Source: Gemmatimonadota bacterium (GTDB lineage: Bacteria > Gemmatimonadota > Gemmatimonadetes > Gemmatimonadales > Gemmatimonadaceae). Taken from it: a DNA stretch of 64,000 nucleotides. The number at the start of each line of letters is the position of its first letter. Position 1 is the stretch's first letter. The position numbers and the translations under genes were made by a program. Positions 7,844 through 16,218 of this stretch are shown here, in pieces. The notes below the pieces were generated by a model. That model was not told where the DNA came from, did no database searches, and saw only the letters and a program-made list of their open reading frames with translations. Location: the NCBI GenBank assembly GCA_016712265.1, contig JADJRJ010000029.1:186001-250000 (forward strand), in the 5' to 3' direction.

Positions 7844-9196
7844 ATGGCGCGCGAGACGGAGCAGGCCGCGCCAACCAGCGCCCGGCTGGACTCCATTCCC
7901 GGCGGGATCCGTCCCGTCCCGGATCCCAGGGCGCTGTCCGAGCCGCAGCCCCTGCGCCCCGACGACGAGGCGCTGCGCCAGGCGCGCCTCACCTCGATCA
8001 AGCGCTGGGCGACGGGGCTGCTCATTGGGGCGACCATCGTCTTCCTCATCACCCGGTGGCTGGAACCTCAGGTGCCTTGGCTGGCGATCGTTCGGGCAAC
8101 GGCCGAGGCAGCCATGATTGGCGGCCTCGCGGACTGGTTCGCGGTCACCGCGCTGTTCCGCCATCCGCTGGGGCTCAAGATCCCGCACACGGCCATCATC
8201 CCGATGCGCAAGGATCGCGTCGGCGTCACCCTCGGGGCCTTCGTCGAGAAAAACTTCCTGAATCGCGACGTCATCGTCGCCAAACTCCACACGTTGAATG
8301 CAGCGGAACGCGCGGCCCGCTGGATGGTGGAGCCGGAGAATGCGCGCAAGATCGCCCGTCAGCTGGCGCGCGCGCTCGGGGCGGCGACCAATGTCCTGCG
8401 TGACGACGACGTGGAGGAGGTCATCTCCCGCGCCGCCATTGACCGCATCAAGAAGACCCAGGCGGCGCCCTTGCTCGGGCGCTTTCTCTCGGTGCTGACC
8501 GCGGAGAACCGGCACCAGGGCTTGCTCAACGACGCGATCCGCCTTACCGCCAAGTTCCTGTCCGAGAATCAGGACCTCATCCGCGAACGTGTGGAGCGCG
8601 AGAGCCCGTGGTGGATGCCGGGCGTGGTCGACGATCGCATCGCGAAGAAGATCGTCACCGGGCTCGAGCGCACGATGCAAGCGGTGCACGAGGACGATAC
8701 CCATCCGCTCCGCCTCCGGTTCGACGCGGCCCTGGATGAGTTCATCGTCAAGCTGCAAGCGTCACCCGAAGTCATCCTCAAGGCCGAGCAGATCAAGGAG
8801 GATGTACTCAACGCCGAGGCGGTGCGTGGCTTCTCGGCGGCCATGTGGGCCGACGCCAAGGCCACCATCACCCGTCACGCGGAAGATCCCGATGGCTTCA
8901 AGCCCGAGGCGATCCAGCGTGGCCTCACGGCGTTCGGGGAGGCGATCCTGAAGGATCCCATCCTGATGGAAAAGGTCGATGCGTGGCTGATCGAGGCGAT
9001 CGTCGCCGTCGTCGAGCGCTACCAGAGCGAGGTCGGCGAGTTGATCTCAACGACCGTGAAGCGCTGGGATCCCGATGCCACCTCTCGCCGTATTGAGCTG
9101 GCCATCGGGCGCGACCTGCAGTTCATCCGGATCAACGGCACCCTGGTGGGGGGGCTCGCCGGACTCATGCTCTACCTGCTCCAGCGGGTCTTCTGA
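7844..9196 (+). CDS. DUF445 family membrane protein
   Basis: A 450-residue protein of the DUF445 (YjiN-like) family. A disordered, Pro-rich N terminus is followed by a transmembrane helix at about 53-72. Next comes the hallmark block ADWFAVTALFRHPLGL and IPHTAIIP, then KDRVGVTLGAFVEKNFL. A long, largely helical middle follows, and the C-terminal helix (LVGGLAGLMLYLLQRVF) is probably a second membrane anchor. The biochemical role of the family is unknown. It lies nine bases after the HExxH lipoprotein gene and is likely the last gene of that transcription unit, since lon converges on it after 48 bases. Confidence 0.9.
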   Translation: MARETEQAAPTSARLDSIPGGIRPVPDPRALSEPQPLRPDDEALRQARLTSIKRWATGLLIGATIVFLITRWLEPQVPWLAIVRATAEAAMIGGLADWFAVTALFRHPLGLKIPHTAIIPMRKDRVGVTLGAFVEKNFLNRDVIVAKLHTLNAAERAARWMVEPENARKIARQLARALGAATNVLRDDDVEEVISRAAIDRIKKTQAAPLLGRFLSVLTAENRHQGLLNDAIRLTAKFLSENQDLIRERVERESPWWMPGVVDDRIAKKIVTGLERTMQAVHEDDTHPLRLRFDAALDEFIVKLQASPEVILKAEQIKEDVLNAEAVRGFSAAMWADAKATITRHAEDPDGFKPEAIQRGLTAFGEAILKDPILMEKVDAWLIEAIVAVVERYQSEVGELISTTVKRWDPDATSRRIELAIGRDLQFIRINGTLVGGLAGLMLYLLQRVF

Positions 9197-9244
9197 GCGT
9201 TCGCCGGCAACGCCCGGGACGCCACCGCCGGTAACGCAATCCGC

Positions 9245-11704
9245 TCAGCGGGCCGATGGCGGCGACACGCGTGCTTCCCGTGCCGCTCGTGCTTCCCGTG
9301 CTTCCTGCACTTGCTCTTCAGCAACGTCGGCCAGCAGCCCCGCGTTTGGTAGCAGCGCCAGTCGCAGCACCTCGTCCATCGAGCTGACAAAGGTGAACGC
9401 CATGTTCTGGCGGACCTCGTCCGGGACGTCTCGCAGGTCCTTCTGGTTGTTCGCTGGCAGGATGACCTCGCGTAGTCCGGCGCGATAGGCGGCGAGGGTC
9501 TTCTCCTTCACGCCGCCAATCTCCAGCACCTTGCCACGCAGCGTGACCTCTCCGGTCATCGCCAGGTCGCGGCGCACCGACCGACGCGAAAGCACCGACG
9601 CCAGGGCGAGGGTGACCGCCACCCCGGCGCTCGGGCCGTCCTTGGGGACGGAACCCGCCGGGAAGTGGATGTGAAAGTCGCTCTCCTTGAAGTCCTTGTC
9701 CGCCACGCCTAACGCTTCGGCCCGGGAGCGGACGAACGAGAGGGCGGCATCGACGGACTCGCGCATGACGTCGCCGAGCTGGCCGGTGACTGTCAACTTG
9801 CCGGTGCCCGGCATGCGTAGTGCCTCGATGGTCATGATGTCGCCGCCGAGCGAGGTCCACGCGAGCCCGGTGACCGTGCCAATTTCGGGCTCCTTCTCGG
9901 CCTCCTCTGCCGCGTACTTCGGCACGCCAAGGATCTGCTCGACGAGCGCATTGTCCACGATCCAGGCGCCCTCCTCGCCGTCCGCCTTCTTTCGGGCGCG
10001 CTTGCGCATGAGGGCGGCGAGGTTGCGCTCGAAGTTGCGCAAGCCGGCCTCGCGCGAGTAGCGGCTCGACACGAAACCCAGGACCTCGTCGGTGAACTGG
10101 ATGTCCTTGTCGCTGATCCCGTGTTCCTCCAGGAGGCGCGGCATCAGGTAGCGCCAGGCGATCTCGACCTTCTCCTCGACGGTGTACCCGGCGATGCGGA
10201 TCACCTCCATGCGGTCGCGGAGCGGGGCCGGGATGTCGAAGAGGTTGTTCGCCGTGCAGACGAACAGGACGCTGGACAGGTCGAACTGCAGGTTCAGGTA
10301 GTGATCGACAAAGTCATGATTCTGCGAGGGATCGAGCACCTCGAGCATGGCGGCGGTGGGATCGCCGCCGGCCCCGCCGCCCGACATCTTGTCGATTTCG
10401 TCGATCATCAGCACGGGGTCACGCACCCCAACGCGCCGCAGCGCCTGGAGCAGCAGCCCGGGCATGGCGCCCACATAGGTCCGCCGGTGGCCGCGGATCT
10501 CCGCTTCATCACGGACCCCACCGACCGCGATGCGGTAGAAGGCGCGTCCCATGGCGGCGGCAATGGCCTCGCCTAACGATGTCTTCCCTGTCCCCGGCGG
10601 CCCGACGAAACAGAGGATCGGCCCATGGGGGTCACCGCCGCGGAGCTTGCGCACCGCGAGGAACTCGACGATGCGTTCCTTGGCCTCGTTGAGCCCGTAG
10701 TGCCGCCCCTCGAGCGCCTCCTCGACCCGCGCCAGCTCGATCTGCTCGTGCCCGCTCCGCTTGTGCCACGGCAGGGCCAGGATCCAGTCGAGGTAGTTGC
10801 GGATGACCTGGTACTCGCTGGATGCCGGCGAGAGCATCCGCAATCGCTCGGTCTCCCGGCGCGCTTCCTGGCCCACCCGTTCCGGCATCTTCGCGTCGTC
10901 GATCTTCTTCAGCAGCTCGACTGCTTCCTTTTCGCCAGGGTCGGTCTCGCCGAGTTCGGCCTGGATCGCCCGCAGTTGCTGCCGCAGGTAGAACTCGCGC
11001 TGGTGCTGCTCGATCTTCACTTCGGTCTGCTTCTTCACGTCCTCCATCACGCGGGCGCGCGCGACCTCGCGTTCCAGGCGAGACAGGATGAAGCGCATCC
11101 GCTGCCCGATGTCGAGGCGCTGCAGGACTTCGTCCTTGTCCGTGATCCGGAAGTTCATGTTCGTCGCGGCCAGGTCGGCAAATCGCCCGGGGTCCGAGAC
11201 GTTCATCTTGAGGATCTGGGGCACCTCGTCCGGGATGCGGTCGACCAGGTCCGCGAGCGTCTCCGCGGCGGAGACGATGCGCGTCACCAGGTCGTCGAGG
11301 TCGTTGGGGTCGGCCGGGAGCTCCTTGGCGGGCCGGACCCCGGCGATGACGAACGGTTCCTCCTGCTCGATCGAATCGATCGTGATGCGCCGCAATCCCT
11401 GGAGGGTGATCTGGACCGTGTCACCCGGGAGGTTGATGCGTTCGTGCACGCGCGCCGCGACCCCCACGCGCCCCACGAACCGGCCATTCTCGACGACGTC
11501 CTCGGCGTCACCTCCCGTGACCACCAGGGCGACGATGAGCCCCGGGTCCTCGTTGGCGCGGAGCAACGCCAGGTTCTCCGGGGCCCCCATCTGCACCGCG
11601 ATGGTGCCGAGGGGATACACGATGGTCGACCGCAGCGCCATGAGCGGCAGCCGCGGGGGAAGCTCCTGACCGAGGATTTCGTCGCGGCGTTGGGGACGGG
11701 ACAT
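9245..11704 (-). CDS. lon: ATP-dependent protease Lon
   Basis: Cytosolic AAA+ serine protease that removes damaged and regulatory proteins. All 819 residues are present: the N-terminal LON substrate-binding domain (LPLMALRSTIVYPLG onward), the helical region, Walker A GPPGTGKT at 368-375 and Walker B LMIDEIDK. The proteolytic domain has the catalytic Ser692 in KDGPSAG and Lys735 in GGVKEK, the standard Ser-Lys dyad spacing of 43 residues. The last 25 residues are a low-complexity Arg/Glu/Ala tail with a repeated AREAR unit, produced by short tandem DNA repeats near 9270-9310. The gene is divergent from ffh and convergent with the DUF445 gene. Confidence 0.97.
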   Translation of the reverse strand: MSRPQRRDEILGQELPPRLPLMALRSTIVYPLGTIAVQMGAPENLALLRANEDPGLIVALVVTGGDAEDVVENGRFVGRVGVAARVHERINLPGDTVQITLQGLRRITIDSIEQEEPFVIAGVRPAKELPADPNDLDDLVTRIVSAAETLADLVDRIPDEVPQILKMNVSDPGRFADLAATNMNFRITDKDEVLQRLDIGQRMRFILSRLEREVARARVMEDVKKQTEVKIEQHQREFYLRQQLRAIQAELGETDPGEKEAVELLKKIDDAKMPERVGQEARRETERLRMLSPASSEYQVIRNYLDWILALPWHKRSGHEQIELARVEEALEGRHYGLNEAKERIVEFLAVRKLRGGDPHGPILCFVGPPGTGKTSLGEAIAAAMGRAFYRIAVGGVRDEAEIRGHRRTYVGAMPGLLLQALRRVGVRDPVLMIDEIDKMSGGGAGGDPTAAMLEVLDPSQNHDFVDHYLNLQFDLSSVLFVCTANNLFDIPAPLRDRMEVIRIAGYTVEEKVEIAWRYLMPRLLEEHGISDKDIQFTDEVLGFVSSRYSREAGLRNFERNLAALMRKRARKKADGEEGAWIVDNALVEQILGVPKYAAEEAEKEPEIGTVTGLAWTSLGGDIMTIEALRMPGTGKLTVTGQLGDVMRESVDAALSFVRSRAEALGVADKDFKESDFHIHFPAGSVPKDGPSAGVAVTLALASVLSRRSVRRDLAMTGEVTLRGKVLEIGGVKEKTLAAYRAGLREVILPANNQKDLRDVPDEVRQNMAFTFVSSMDEVLRLALLPNAGLLADVAEEQVQEAREARAAREARVSPPSAR

Positions 11705-11806
11705 GCGGCCTGGGCGAGGGGATCCGGTGGCGCGGGGGGACGCGCGGAAACTTACCCTGTCGCCGCAGCGCGCCCAACGACGATCCGCCGCCCGCGTTCG
11801 GCGGAG

Positions 11807-11826
11807 AACACCGAAGTGGCGGTGTT
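11807..11826. promoter_or_regulatory. Palindrome in the lon/ffh divergent promoter region
   Basis: Perfect inverted repeat: AACACCG, six-base spacer, CGGTGTT. It sits in the 180-base gap between the divergent lon and ffh starts. The arm length and spacing suit a dimeric repressor site. It does not match the CIRCE element known for HrcA. No regulator gene lies next to it, so its role is inferred from position and symmetry only. Confidence 0.3.
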
Positions 11827-11884
11827 GGCACCGCGAGGCATGGCCAGCTTGCCGGGGTTTCCGGCGCTGCCTACGTTGCCCGGC

Positions 11885-13204
11885 ATGTTTGACGAGCTGT
11901 CAGAAAAGATCTCGGGCGTCTTTGCCCGACTGCGCGGGCGAGGCGTCCTTACGGAGGCCGACATCAAGGAGGGGCTGCGCGAGATTCGCCGCGTCCTCCT
12001 TGAGGCCGACGTGTCGTTCCAGCTGACCCGCGAGTTCCTCGAGCGCGTGGAGAAGAAGGCGGTCGGGGTCACCCAGATCCGGAGCGTGGCCCCCGCCCAG
12101 CAGCTGGTCAAGATTGTCCACGACGAGCTGACGGCAATGCTGGGCGAGCGCCGCGAAGGGCTCAAGCTCAGCTCGGTGCCACCGACCATCGTGATGATGG
12201 TCGGGTTGCAGGGGTCGGGAAAGACGACCAGTGCGGGCAAGTTAGCGCGCCGCCTGAAGGGCGAGGGCCGCGCCACGCGGCTTGTTGCCGCGGACGTGTA
12301 CCGGCCGGCCGCGATCGACCAGCTGGAAACGCTCGGTCAGCAGCTGGAAGTGCCCGTGTACGCCGATCGAAGCACCCGCGACGTCGTGAAGATCGCCCGC
12401 GCCGGGATCGAGGAGGCCAAGCGCGCGCGGGACCGCGTGGTCATTGTGGACACCGCGGGTCGTCTCCAGATCGACGACGAGATGATGCAGGAGCTGGTGC
12501 GCCTGAAGGAAGCGGTGCACCCGGACGAAATCCTGCTGGTGGCCGATGGCATGACCGGTCAGGACGCCGTGCGCATCGCCGAGGGTTTCCACAAGGCGTT
12601 AGGCACCACGGGGGTCATCCTCACCAAGATGGACGGTGATGCGCGTGGTGGCGCCGCGCTCTCCATCTACGGGGTCACGAAGACCCCCATCAAGTACATC
12701 GGCGTGGGCGAGAAGTCCGATGCGCTCGAGGAGTTCCATCCCGAGCGCATGGCCGGGCGCATCCTGCAGATGGGCGACGTGCTGTCGCTCGTGGAGAAGG
12801 CCCAGGACGCGATCGACGTCGCCGAGGCCAAGAAGCTCGAGAAGAAGGTGCGGAAGGAGGGGCTGGACCTCGAGGACTTCCTCACGGCGATGAAGCAGAT
12901 GTCCAAGCTCGGGCCGCTCGAAGGGATCCTGAAGATGCTCCCGGGCGTCAATGCCAAGATGTTGAAGCAGGCGAACCTCGATCCGAAGCGGCTGAAGCAC
13001 GTCGAGGCGATCGTCTTGTCGATGACCCGGGAAGAGCGGAAGGACCCGACCATGATCAACGGGTCGCGGCGTGCCCGCATCGCCCGAGGGAGTGGGCGGA
13101 CCGCCAACGAGGTCAATCGGCTGCTGGAGCAGTTCCGGGACATGCAGAAGATGATGAAAAAGGCGGCCTCCGGAGGGCGCCTGGGGCTCCCGTTCGGGCG
13201 CTGA
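11885..13204 (+). CDS. ffh: Signal recognition particle GTPase Ffh
   Basis: Protein part of the signal recognition particle, which targets ribosomes making membrane proteins to FtsY and SecYEG. The 439 residues start at MFDELSEKISGVF, the canonical start. The frame is open far upstream but there runs antisense to lon. The N domain is followed by the G domain, with GLQGSGKTT (P loop), DTAGR (G3) and TKMDGDARGG (G4/G5 region). The Met-rich M domain at the end carries the 4.5S RNA-binding helix around SRRARIARGSGRT and a Met-rich tail, RDMQKMMKKAASGG. It leads the conserved ffh-rpsP-rimM-trmD-rplS-rnhB order seen in many bacteria. Confidence 0.97.
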   Translation: MFDELSEKISGVFARLRGRGVLTEADIKEGLREIRRVLLEADVSFQLTREFLERVEKKAVGVTQIRSVAPAQQLVKIVHDELTAMLGERREGLKLSSVPPTIVMMVGLQGSGKTTSAGKLARRLKGEGRATRLVAADVYRPAAIDQLETLGQQLEVPVYADRSTRDVVKIARAGIEEAKRARDRVVIVDTAGRLQIDDEMMQELVRLKEAVHPDEILLVADGMTGQDAVRIAEGFHKALGTTGVILTKMDGDARGGAALSIYGVTKTPIKYIGVGEKSDALEEFHPERMAGRILQMGDVLSLVEKAQDAIDVAEAKKLEKKVRKEGLDLEDFLTAMKQMSKLGPLEGILKMLPGVNAKMLKQANLDPKRLKHVEAIVLSMTREERKDPTMINGSRRARIARGSGRTANEVNRLLEQFRDMQKMMKKAASGGRLGLPFGR

Positions 13205-13224
13205 GCCCGCTTTATTTCAGGGCT

Positions 13225-13247
13225 CGCCACCCCTCACCGGGGTGGCG
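13225..13247 (+). terminator. GC-rich hairpin between ffh and rpsP
   Basis: Perfect nine-base-pair stem CGCCACCCC / GGGGTGGCG with a five-base loop, 21 bases after the ffh stop. There is no following T tract, so it may be a weak or Rho-assisted terminator, an RNA processing/stability element, or part of the rpsP leader that adjusts ribosomal protein output relative to Ffh. Confidence 0.5.
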
Positions 13248-13320
13248 TTCAAGTCGGGTGCGACCCGGGTGTGCCGGGAACCGCGATGAGCCCGCATGAA
13301 TCCCCAGTCAGGAGTCCAGC

Positions 13321-13641
13321 ATGGCCGTTCGTATCCGCCTGCGCCGCGAAGGTCGCAAGAAGGCGCCGAGCTACCGCATCGTTGTCGCCGAGTCCACCAT
13401 GCCTCGTGACGGGCGCTTCATCGAGATCATCGGGACCTACCAGCCCCGCCAGGCGAACCCGGTCAACCTCAAGGGTGATCGCGCGAACTACTGGCTGGAC
13501 AATGGTGCCCAGCCAAGCGACACCGTTCGGTCCATCCTGCGCCGTGCTGGGGTCCTCAAGGCCCGCCACGAGGCCCGCCTCGCCGCCAAGCTTCAGGGAG
13601 CGGCCGTTCCGCTGACAGAGGCAAAGCCGGACGGCGAGTAA
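13321..13641 (+). CDS. rpsP: 30S ribosomal protein S16
   Basis: Small-subunit assembly protein of 106 residues. The start MAVRIRLRREGRKKAPSYRI and the segment DGRFIEIIGTYQP are diagnostic of S16. A CAGGAG Shine-Dalgarno sequence lies seven bases before the ATG. The C-terminal 20 residues (Ala-rich, ending PDGE) extend past the usual 80-90-residue core, as is common in high-GC phyla. It is the second gene of the ffh-to-rnhB cluster, preceded by a hairpin that may separate its expression from ffh. Confidence 0.97.
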   Translation: MAVRIRLRREGRKKAPSYRIVVAESTMPRDGRFIEIIGTYQPRQANPVNLKGDRANYWLDNGAQPSDTVRSILRRAGVLKARHEARLAAKLQGAAVPLTEAKPDGE

Positions 13642-13655
13642 CCGCCGGTCCCGAC

Positions 13656-14186
13656 GTGAACGCCCAGGACCTCATCATTGTCGGGCGAATCCGGAAGGCG
13701 CACGGGATTCGCGGGGAGGTCGTGGTTGAGTTGATGACTGAGTCGCCGGACGTGATCTTCGCGCCCGGCGCTCGTTTGTTTCCGGGCACCGCAGAAGGGG
13801 ATCCCGATCCCAAGCTCGGCCCGATACACGTTGAAGACGCCCGCCCTTTCCGCGAGCAGTTCCTCGTGACGTTTGTCGAAGTGCCAGATCGCACGGAGGC
13901 CGAGCGGTGGCGCGATCGATTCCTCCTGGTACCGCAATCGGAGTTGGTGCCGCCTGAGGAAGGCGCGGTGTACCAGCATCAACTGATCGGGCTCTCGGTG
14001 CGCACCGAGGCGGAGGGCGAGATCGGGCGCGTCGTTGGCACCTTCGAGGTAGCCGGCCGCCTGTTGCTCGAGGTCGCGCGCGAAAGTGGGACCGTATTGC
14101 TGCCCTATGAGGGTCAGTTCGTGGATCGCGTGGACCTGGCAGCCGGCCACCTCCACATGACGTTGCCGCCTGGGCTGCTGGAGTAG
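13656..14186 (+). CDS. rimM: 16S rRNA processing protein RimM
   Basis: Assembly factor for the head of the 30S subunit that binds S19. It starts with GTG and is 176 residues long. The N-terminal RimM barrel is seen in IIVGRIRKAHGIRGEVVVE (the GRIxxxHGIRGE signature) and the C-terminal PRC-like domain in the YQHQLIGLSVRTEAEGEIGRV region. It lies 14 bases after rpsP and four bases before trmD, matching its usual partners. Confidence 0.95.
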   Translation: MNAQDLIIVGRIRKAHGIRGEVVVELMTESPDVIFAPGARLFPGTAEGDPDPKLGPIHVEDARPFREQFLVTFVEVPDRTEAERWRDRFLLVPQSELVPPEEGAVYQHQLIGLSVRTEAEGEIGRVVGTFEVAGRLLLEVARESGTVLLPYEGQFVDRVDLAAGHLHMTLPPGLLE

Positions 14187-14189
14187 GCA

Positions 14190-14861
14190 ATGCGCATCAC
14201 GATTGTGACAATCTTCCCTGAGTACTTTCAGGTCCCGCTGTCGCTTTCCATCCCGGCGCAGGCGGCCGGTGCCGGAAGCGTGGAGTACCGGGTGGTGAAC
14301 TTGCGCGACTACACCCACGACAAGCACCGCACCGTCGACGATTACCCGTACGGTGGCGGGGCGGGGATGGTCATGAAGCCCGAGCCGTTCTTCGAGGCGG
14401 TCGAGGCGCTGGGGTGTGCCCCCCCGATCGTCCTCATGTCCGCGCGCGGGGAGCGGTTCACCCAGGCACATGCGCATCGATACGCGCAGGGGGGCGAACT
14501 CACCCTGCTCTGCGGGCACTACAAGGACGTCGACCAACGGGTTGGGGACTTCCTCGCGACCGAGGAGCTCTCTCTTGGGGACTTCGTCCTTTCGGGGGGA
14601 GAACCCGCAGCGCTGGCGGTGGTGGATGCGGTCGCTCGGCTGCTTCCGGGGGCCATGTCCGACCCGGAAAGTGCGCGCACCGACTCGCATTTCTCCGAAC
14701 CGTCGGTGGTGAGTGCACCGAGCTACACCCGGCCGCCCGTCTTTCGGGGCCACGAGGTCCCGGAGGTCCTGCTCTCCGGGCACCACGAGCGTATTGCGAC
14801 CTGGCGCGCGTCGACCGGGCGTCGCCTCCCGCGCCCGGCTCGGGACACGACGTCCGAATAG
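14190..14861 (+). CDS. trmD: tRNA (guanine-N1-)-methyltransferase TrmD
   Basis: Makes m1G37 in tRNAs whose position 36 is G, preventing +1 frameshifting. The 223 residues begin MRITIVTIFPEYF. They include YGGGAGMVMKPEP and the trefoil-knot SAM site LLCGHYKDVDQRVGDF with LSLGDFVLSGGE, followed by the C-terminal substrate domain (YTRPPVFRGHEVPEVLLSGHH). The family commonly has GRYEGIDERV where this protein has GHYKDVDQRV; the variation is modest and the catalytic Asp is kept. Length is slightly short at the C terminus compared with E. coli but complete. Confidence 0.95.
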   Translation: MRITIVTIFPEYFQVPLSLSIPAQAAGAGSVEYRVVNLRDYTHDKHRTVDDYPYGGGAGMVMKPEPFFEAVEALGCAPPIVLMSARGERFTQAHAHRYAQGGELTLLCGHYKDVDQRVGDFLATEELSLGDFVLSGGEPAALAVVDAVARLLPGAMSDPESARTDSHFSEPSVVSAPSYTRPPVFRGHEVPEVLLSGHHERIATWRASTGRRLPRPARDTTSE

Positions 14862-14960
14862 GGCGCTGGGGCACTGGGTCGTCGAGTCGACAACAAGGTG
14901 ACTCCCCTACCGCCAATCCTACCAACGGGTTAGCTTCAGGGTCTCCCAAAATCAGCCTTT

Positions 14961-14978
14961 GAGGGGGGCTTCGGCCCC
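14961..14978 (+). promoter_or_regulatory. UUCG-tetraloop hairpin in the rplS leader
   Basis: GGGGC-TTCG-GCCCC stem-loop (14965-14978), preceded directly by GAGG (14961-14964), ending eight bases before the rplS ATG. UUCG loops closed by C-G are exceptionally stable. No other Shine-Dalgarno-like sequence lies between the hairpin and the start codon. The only purine-rich anti-16S match is therefore the GAGG run leading into the 5' arm. If folded, the hairpin would bring that run near the start; if extended, it would mask it. L19 leader control is known in other phyla; that this is one is inference. Confidence 0.45.
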
Positions 14979-14986
14979 AATGCCAT

Positions 14987-15370
14987 ATGCACGCCTTTAT
15001 TGAGACCCAGAAGGAGTGGATGAAGTCCAATGTCCCTCCGTTCCGCCCCGGCGACACCGTCCGCGTGAATGTTCGCGTGAAGGAAGGCGACAAGGAGCGG
15101 TTGCAGGCGTTTGAAGGGGTGTGCATTGCGCGCCGCGGGGCCGGGGTGAGCGAGACCTTCACGGTGCGCAAGATCTCCAACGGCGTTGGGGTCGAGCGCA
15201 TCTTCCCGGTCCACTCGCCGATGCTGGCCGAGATCACGGTTGTTCGTCGTGGTCGCGTGCGTCGCGCGAAGCTGTACTACCTGCGCAATTTGGTCGGCAA
15301 GGCCACCCGCATCCGCGAGAAGAAGGTGCGTATCGCGGTGCCCGCGACGGGAGCGGCGACGGAGGGCTGA
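14987..15370 (+). CDS. rplS: 50S ribosomal protein L19
   Basis: Large-subunit protein at the 30S-50S interface, 127 residues. FRPGDTVRVNVRVKEGDKER, FEGVCIARRGAG and TFTVRKISNGVGVERIFP are the L19 signature blocks. The N terminus (MHAFIETQKEWMKSNVP) replaces the usual acidic helix but has the same length. The start is supported by frame and family alignment; the ribosome-binding site is unusual (see the hairpin just upstream). The 125-base gap after trmD is long for this operon, which is consistent with a leader carrying control signals. Confidence 0.96.
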   Translation: MHAFIETQKEWMKSNVPPFRPGDTVRVNVRVKEGDKERLQAFEGVCIARRGAGVSETFTVRKISNGVGVERIFPVHSPMLAEITVVRRGRVRRAKLYYLRNLVGKATRIREKKVRIAVPATGAATEG

Positions 15371-15375
15371 CGAAG

Positions 15376-15999
15376 GTGGGATCGCGCTGGGCACCGCTCG
15401 AGGCGTCGCTGCGAGCGGCCCACGGACCCCACTTGGCCGGGATGGACGAAGTCGGACGGGGCCCCCTCGCGGGCCCCGTTGTCGCATGCGCGATCATCAT
15501 GCCGGCTGGCCAACGCGCGATTGCCGGCGTGGATGATTCGAAGCGTTTGTCCGCAACGGAGCGCGAGCGTCTGGCGCCCCGCATTCGCGCCCGCGCGCTG
15601 GCGGTGGGTGTGGGCGCCGCCTCCATTCGTGAGATCGAGCGACTGAACATCCTGCACGCGACCACGCTCGCCATGCGCCGCGCGTTGGCCGCCCTGGCGG
15701 TGCCCCCCGACCACGTCGTCGTGGACGGCAAGGCGATTCCCACCCTCGGCGTGGTGCACACGGCAGTGGTAGGGGGCGACCGCCGCTGCTACAGCGTCGC
15801 CTGTGCATCCATTGTCGCGAAAGTGATCCGCGACCGGTTGATGCGGCAGCTCGCGCGGCGACATCCGGGCTACGGATGGGAGCAGAATGCCGGCTATGCG
15901 ACCGCCCACCACTTGGCCGCGATTGAAGCCCAGGGAACGACGCCGCACCATCGTCCGGCCTTCTGCACCCGGCAACTCACGCTCGACCTTGGGCGTTAG
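15376..15999 (+). CDS. rnhB: Ribonuclease HII
   Basis: Removes ribonucleotides misincorporated in DNA and RNA-DNA hybrids, using Mg or Mn. The GTG start five bases after rplS gives 207 residues and has a GGAGG sequence at about ten bases. Motifs are GMDEVGRGPLAGPVVA (catalytic Asp and Glu), DSKRLS, VVVDGKA (third Asp) and ASIVAKVIRDRLM (fourth Asp). The TAG stop lies within a copy of the CGTTAGGC octamer (15994-16001). It ends the ffh-rpsP-rimM-trmD-rplS-rnhB cluster. Confidence 0.95.
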   Translation: MGSRWAPLEASLRAAHGPHLAGMDEVGRGPLAGPVVACAIIMPAGQRAIAGVDDSKRLSATERERLAPRIRARALAVGVGAASIREIERLNILHATTLAMRRALAALAVPPDHVVVDGKAIPTLGVVHTAVVGGDRRCYSVACASIVAKVIRDRLMRQLARRHPGYGWEQNAGYATAHHLAAIEAQGTTPHHRPAFCTRQLTLDLGR

Positions 16000-16218
16000 G
16001 CGGGTGTGGCGTGTCCACATCGGGTGCTTTGTCTCCTTTCGCGTGTGCCGTGTCGCACAGTGACGGTTTGTGCACATGAAGTGATGGTGAGGGTGTGATG
16101 GTGGTCACACGCGGAAAAGCCTGCCGCGTGTATGTTCACCGCGCCGACCACTCTGGACATGTTGCCCGGGACGGGCATGGCGGCGATGTCACACCTGACC
16201 TACCTGAGAGGGGTAGCC

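Noticed and set aside
6284..8758. An open frame of about 820 codons on the minus strand
   Set aside because: It lies antisense to the Clp-like, HExxH and DUF445 genes. Its translation is Arg/Gly/His/Pro-rich with no motif; this is the usual mirror frame of high-GC coding DNA.
9270..9310. Short repeats of CGTGCTTCC as a CRISPR or VNTR array
   Set aside because: They are imperfect, few and lie inside the lon 3' end, encoding the AREAR tail.
10625..11884. Upstream in-frame extension of ffh across lon
   Set aside because: The translation before MFDELSEK has no similarity to SRP proteins and is antisense to lon.
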